From assembly GCA_037013685.1 (NCBI GenBank), contig CM072886.1:2666001-2730000 (forward strand): DNA of 64,000 nt. The letters run 5' to 3'. Below the pieces are notes generated by a model that did not search any database, was not told the origin of the DNA, and was given only the letters and a program-made list of their open reading frames with translations. A program made the translations under genes and the position numbers. Source of the stretch: Acridotheres tristis. Lineage: Eukaryota; Chordata; Aves; Passeriformes; Sturnidae. Below, piece by piece: positions 60,359-64,000 of the stretch (positions within the stretch are counted from its first letter, which is position 1; every line of letters starts with the position of its first letter).

Positions 60359-63300
60359 AGCATAACACAAACCAGAAGCTCCTCAACAAGCCAGAATGAG
60401 GGAATCAATTACATCTCTGTCTCTTAGGAAGAAGCAGAGCCTATAATGCAGATGTTTTTACAGCTGGGAGTACTGCTGATGATTTAATGCTCTAGGATAA
60501 TTGATCCCTAGCATAGTTGTTTTTACAGATGAAGAAGGGGGGAAAGGGTCCAGGGGGAGGGAAAGGGAAGAGACTGATAAATGTTTGCAAAAAAAAAGGA
60601 TATGAGCTGCCATTAAATGCATCCCTCTTTGACAAGACATGGCACTTAAAAATAATATTTAGCAGAGACGGTTTGGGGAGAGGCTTAGCACACGAGACAG
60701 CAGCAATTCCAGCTGAGCCCTCACTGCCTCTGGAGCTGCCACTGCATCCTGTATGCACAGAGCTTCCCTGCTGGCAGAAATCCTTGGCTTTGCTCACAGC
60801 AAGTGACCAAAGGAGCGTGGAGAACAGGCTGAAACACAGCTCGCAGCTCTGTTTTCTGCGCTGGGAAGAACTTCTCCCTCTAACTGCATTATCCACGCTG
60901 CCAGAGGATCAGGTTTGCTGTTGATAGCTTTGGTGTGGGATCAAGGCCTGACACTTCTCACCCCCATTATCTCATAATGAGCAGCCAGCAGCCAACCTTG
61001 GTATTTGGGAGGTCACTGTACATTATCTATCAGCATCATTTTAGAGTCCAGCTTAAACAAGCAAATCCCAGTCCCAGGACACTGACACACGATTTTCTTT
61101 TTCTGCTACAAACATAACAATTGAGAGGGACTATAGGGACAGTAAAAAACTCCAGCTGATCATCTATTATCATCCCTACAAACTTGAGCAGATTAAATAG
61201 TTGTAAGAGCTAAATAACCAGAGGAGGAGTGAAACAGAGAAATTCTCTATTCTTGCCTGAAATCAAAACCCAAAACTTGCAACAGTGTTAAAATAGTAAG
61301 ATAAAAGGCAGGTCTTGAATGGAAGCTTCCAGGTTCCCCCATGGTTATGGGCACACCCAGCATCAGATTTCTACTGTTTTTATAAGTTTAAGAAATTAGA
61401 ATATTTAACAAATATTGTCCAATTAGAAAAGCAGTTGGTTAGGTAATTTTCCCCTGTGCTCTGCCCCATTGGGCTTGGTCCAGAGGTTTCTTTGCCCCAT
61501 TTCTTCTTGTGTCTTCTCAGATTCTGGTTGGAAACAAAAATGCTCTTTTGGAGTTCTCTTCTTGAAAATAAAACTAAACAGTGTTTCAGCCACGTGTTTA
61601 AAGGTTAGCTTATTGTTCTGAAAAAGGGGAAAAGGGTAGGAAAAGCACCAGAACCTACAACTATATATTAGCAGTCTACAAAGCTACAAATACATGAGAA
61701 ATGTACAGAAAGCAAAAATCTGTTTGGCAACAGAAGCCAACTCTGGATTTGTAATAAATAGATTCCAAATTGGAATAAACCAATAAACACAAGAACCAGT
61801 ATTCCTGTACTGTTCAGTTAGTCACAGTGGTTCTGTGCAGCCTCAAAATCCAGGTTTATAGTTTTCCCAAATTATTAGATTTGATGTATCTGATGCATTT
61901 TGATTATACATAAAAGTAGTAATTTTTATTACCATAATTGATGCGTGACAAGGAATAAAAATAGATTTACTATTTTCTCCTGTCCCTGCACAGTTATGAT
62001 TTGGAATATCGATCTGGTATAATCACTTTTTATTTTTAAACCTATCTTGACACATATACTTACTCATATCCTCAGAACTGCTTGGCATGGATGTTTCTTT
62101 GTTAATGATGTCAAACCCAGAGTAACTTCTACCAAAATACATGATCTAATTTTGGATACTATTCAGAAAATTGGAGATTATTTTAAATCCAAAGAGAGAC
62201 TAAAATTTCCTCACAGAGTCTGTGGGTGAGATTTGCAGGTGTTGTAAAAACTCCCAAAGACTTCACCTGCATTCAGTGGCATTCAATGGCATTTTTCAAA
62301 TATATTCCTACTGAGGTGTGAGATGAGGAAATCTGATACTTTTTACTGTTGCTAAAACATCTCCAGGGCACAAATTCAGGTATAGCTGATATCCCAGTTT
62401 TGAGAACATGTGTAGATGTGTGTGTGGACATGATTCCTGTAAACACTGTCCATACTTGTCACTTCTGCACAAACATTGTGGCCTAGGGTTGCTCTTATCT
62501 GAATCTTCTCCTCTCTTCTATGAAAGAGAAGGGAAGAAACAGAAGATGATTTAAGTTGAAGCAGGGATGTTTTTTGATAACCTTTAATCATGGAAAGGGA
62601 ATGTGATGTGGACTGAGATGGCCACATTCTCCATGAGCAATTAACTGTTTAATTTGTCTTTACTGCCTGAAGTAGGTAGGAAAGTTTTTCTGTGAGTTCT
62701 AGTTGAGGTAAAACCTTCTAGTCAGAGATTCTGAATGCTCACACCTCCAAAAGGTTTCAGGAGAGATCACATTTAAATCTGAAAGCCTGTCTGTTTCTCA
62801 TAGGAGTTGGTATCATGAAAAGCCCAAGACCATTCCCTACAAGCTCCATCAAACTTTTTTTGTCATAGACAGAAAATGGGCAGACAAACAAGAGAAGATT
62901 TGAGAGCTCATGGATCAGCTCAGTTGCCAAGTCAGCTGCTGGTTTCAGGCCGCTGAGCTCAGCTGAAGTTTGTTAAAATGTTGGGTCTCAGTCCATTTTT
63001 AGTCATGGAGAAATATAATCAGGGCATCTATTCATAATAAATGTAAACTATGTGATCAATGGCACAGACTTAAAAGGCTGTGTCGTAAGTGCATTTTTAG
63101 CAGAACAGGATAGTGATTCTTGTAAATGCTGTTTATCTGGGGTTAGGAGTTTTTTCAGACTTTTTTTCAAGTAAGTCAACAACAGACTTCCACAGACTCT
63201 TTGTTCCTCAAGGAAGATAAAACAAATGGTCATGAGATTACCTTAAATATGGAGGGAAGGAGGCAGTGTTAGAATCCAGCAGTTTCTGTCCTTGGGTTGT

Positions 63301-63736
63301 TTCCTGTGTGAAACAGAGAATTACACAGCAGTGATTAGAAAGATTGCAGCTGGACCTGTCTGAAGGATCATCCCCATCTGATTTCCTTCCAGCAAGCTGA
63401 TGAAATAACAACAACCTACAAACAAGTCCTGGCAGACAGAAGCCTACCAGCAGGTTAACATTCCCTGGAAATATAAAGCAGCTGCTCCATAAGGGAAAGG
63501 TTTTACACCTGCCCTACCCTTCTCCCAGCCCTGGAAGGAAATTCTGGGACAAAGGATGAATGGGAAATGCAGGTTTCTAGGAAAGACCTTCACTTTTTTC
63601 CTTTAGTTCATAACATTTTTGCACCCTGAGGAGCATGCACCAGCCATGGGTTGGGTTTGAAGTAAAGTCCCTTCAAAGCCTTGTTCCTGTGCCATTATCC
63701 CAAGTGCCCCCTCAGCAGCTCATTATTTTGTTACAG
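60359..63736. other. anonymous stretch
   Basis: Open frames of 134-135 codons overlap on both strands at 60492-60924, and neither has a recognisable domain. The sequence around 61400-61580 is reminiscent of LTR text, with an 'aaaataaaac' near 61566, but not firmly enough to call. An acceptor-like 'cttttttcctttag' at 63593-63606 leads only into a short frame that closes. Confidence 0.45.
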
Positions 63737-63840
63737 CACATTGCTATTGCAACAGGTTTGCTTCAGAAGAAAATGAATCATGCCTTGAATATTGACTCTG
63801 TGGACTTGATGTGCATCGACTACAAGGGAGCGTGGGCTGA
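63737..63840 (+). CDS. possible internal coding exon, protein not recognised
   Basis: A 104-bp segment is preceded by 'ttattttgttacag', an acceptable splice acceptor, and followed by GTGAGTAATG, a full-consensus donor. Of the three plus-strand frames only one stays open across it; the other two meet stops. That frame encodes about 34 residues, including the string VDLMCIDYKGAW, and ends in phase 2 (two bases of a split codon). It reads like ordinary folded-protein sequence rather than low-complexity, but I do not recognise the family. No neighbouring exon of the same gene is visible. It could be a real exon of a gene continuing beyond the window, an exon of a non-coding transcript, or a coincidence of splice-like motifs. 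Confidence 0.35.
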
Positions 63841-64000
63841 GTGAGTAATGGAAATATCTGTATTTAGCCAGCACTGCTTTTGGAGAAATGACACCAGGGG
63901 CTTGGCTCTCCCCTGAGCTGCCAAACAGCCACAGCAGCAGAAGATTGCAGAGGGCAGAAGAGCAAACCCAGAACTTGGGTGTCAAGGGTGGAGGTTGCTG

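Noticed and set aside
60492..60924. Overlapping 134- and 135-codon open frames on opposite strands
   Set aside because: Mutually antisense frames with no family resemblance; the local GC-richer composition lowers stop frequency.
61320..61620. Possible LTR
   Set aside because: The wording is reminiscent of retroviral LTRs and has AATAAA, but no termini, target duplication or firm family match could be found.

Overview
The window reads as vertebrate nuclear DNA, most likely from a bird and probably a songbird. It is AT-rich, has no long open reading frame, no operon-like layout and no bacterial signals. It contains at least 18 fragments of the avian CR1 LINE, recognised by the conserved 3' region (equivalent of 'ctgcccatggcaggg', 'aaggtcccttccaacccaaaccatt') and the terminal octamer 'ATTCTATG'. 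Several LTR fragments also look like avian endogenous retroviruses. The songbird call is inference from memory of these repeat families.

Layout. From 1 to 34 kb the DNA is anonymous intergenic or intronic sequence interrupted by 15 CR1 fragments in both orientations. This part also has one degraded LTR (about 6.69-6.99 kb), a perfect 45-copy TTTC microsatellite (5.26-5.44 kb), a CAAT microsatellite (9.86 kb) and a greatly expanded CR1-type octamer array (33.6 kb). From 34 to 55 kb there is no CR1 body. This part instead holds a 193-bp inverted repeat pair about 91% identical (35.0 and 37.1 kb), a partial ERVL-like LTR (36.2 kb), a minus-strand LTR (37.5-38.0 kb), a well-bounded solo LTR with 6-bp target duplications (40.6-41.2 kb), an LTR-like element whose two ends are inverted copies of each other (45.6-45.9 kb), and A/C-only low-complexity tracts. 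From 55 to 64 kb three more CR1 fragments and one LTR scrap appear, plus a C-rich G-quadruplex motif (60.3 kb).

Genes. No protein-coding gene can be recognised. The only exon-like segment is 104 bp at 63737-63840: it has an acceptor-like AG, one open frame and a consensus GTGAGT donor, but the protein is not recognised. A pair of RFX X-box-like motifs (23.4-23.5 kb) and a locally CpG-rich stretch (14.3-14.7 kb) are the only sequence hints of regulatory function. Most of the window is best described as gene-free DNA shaped by retroelements. I saw no convincing new gene system; the inverted repeat pair, the octamer array and the inverted-ended LTR are the structures most worth following up.
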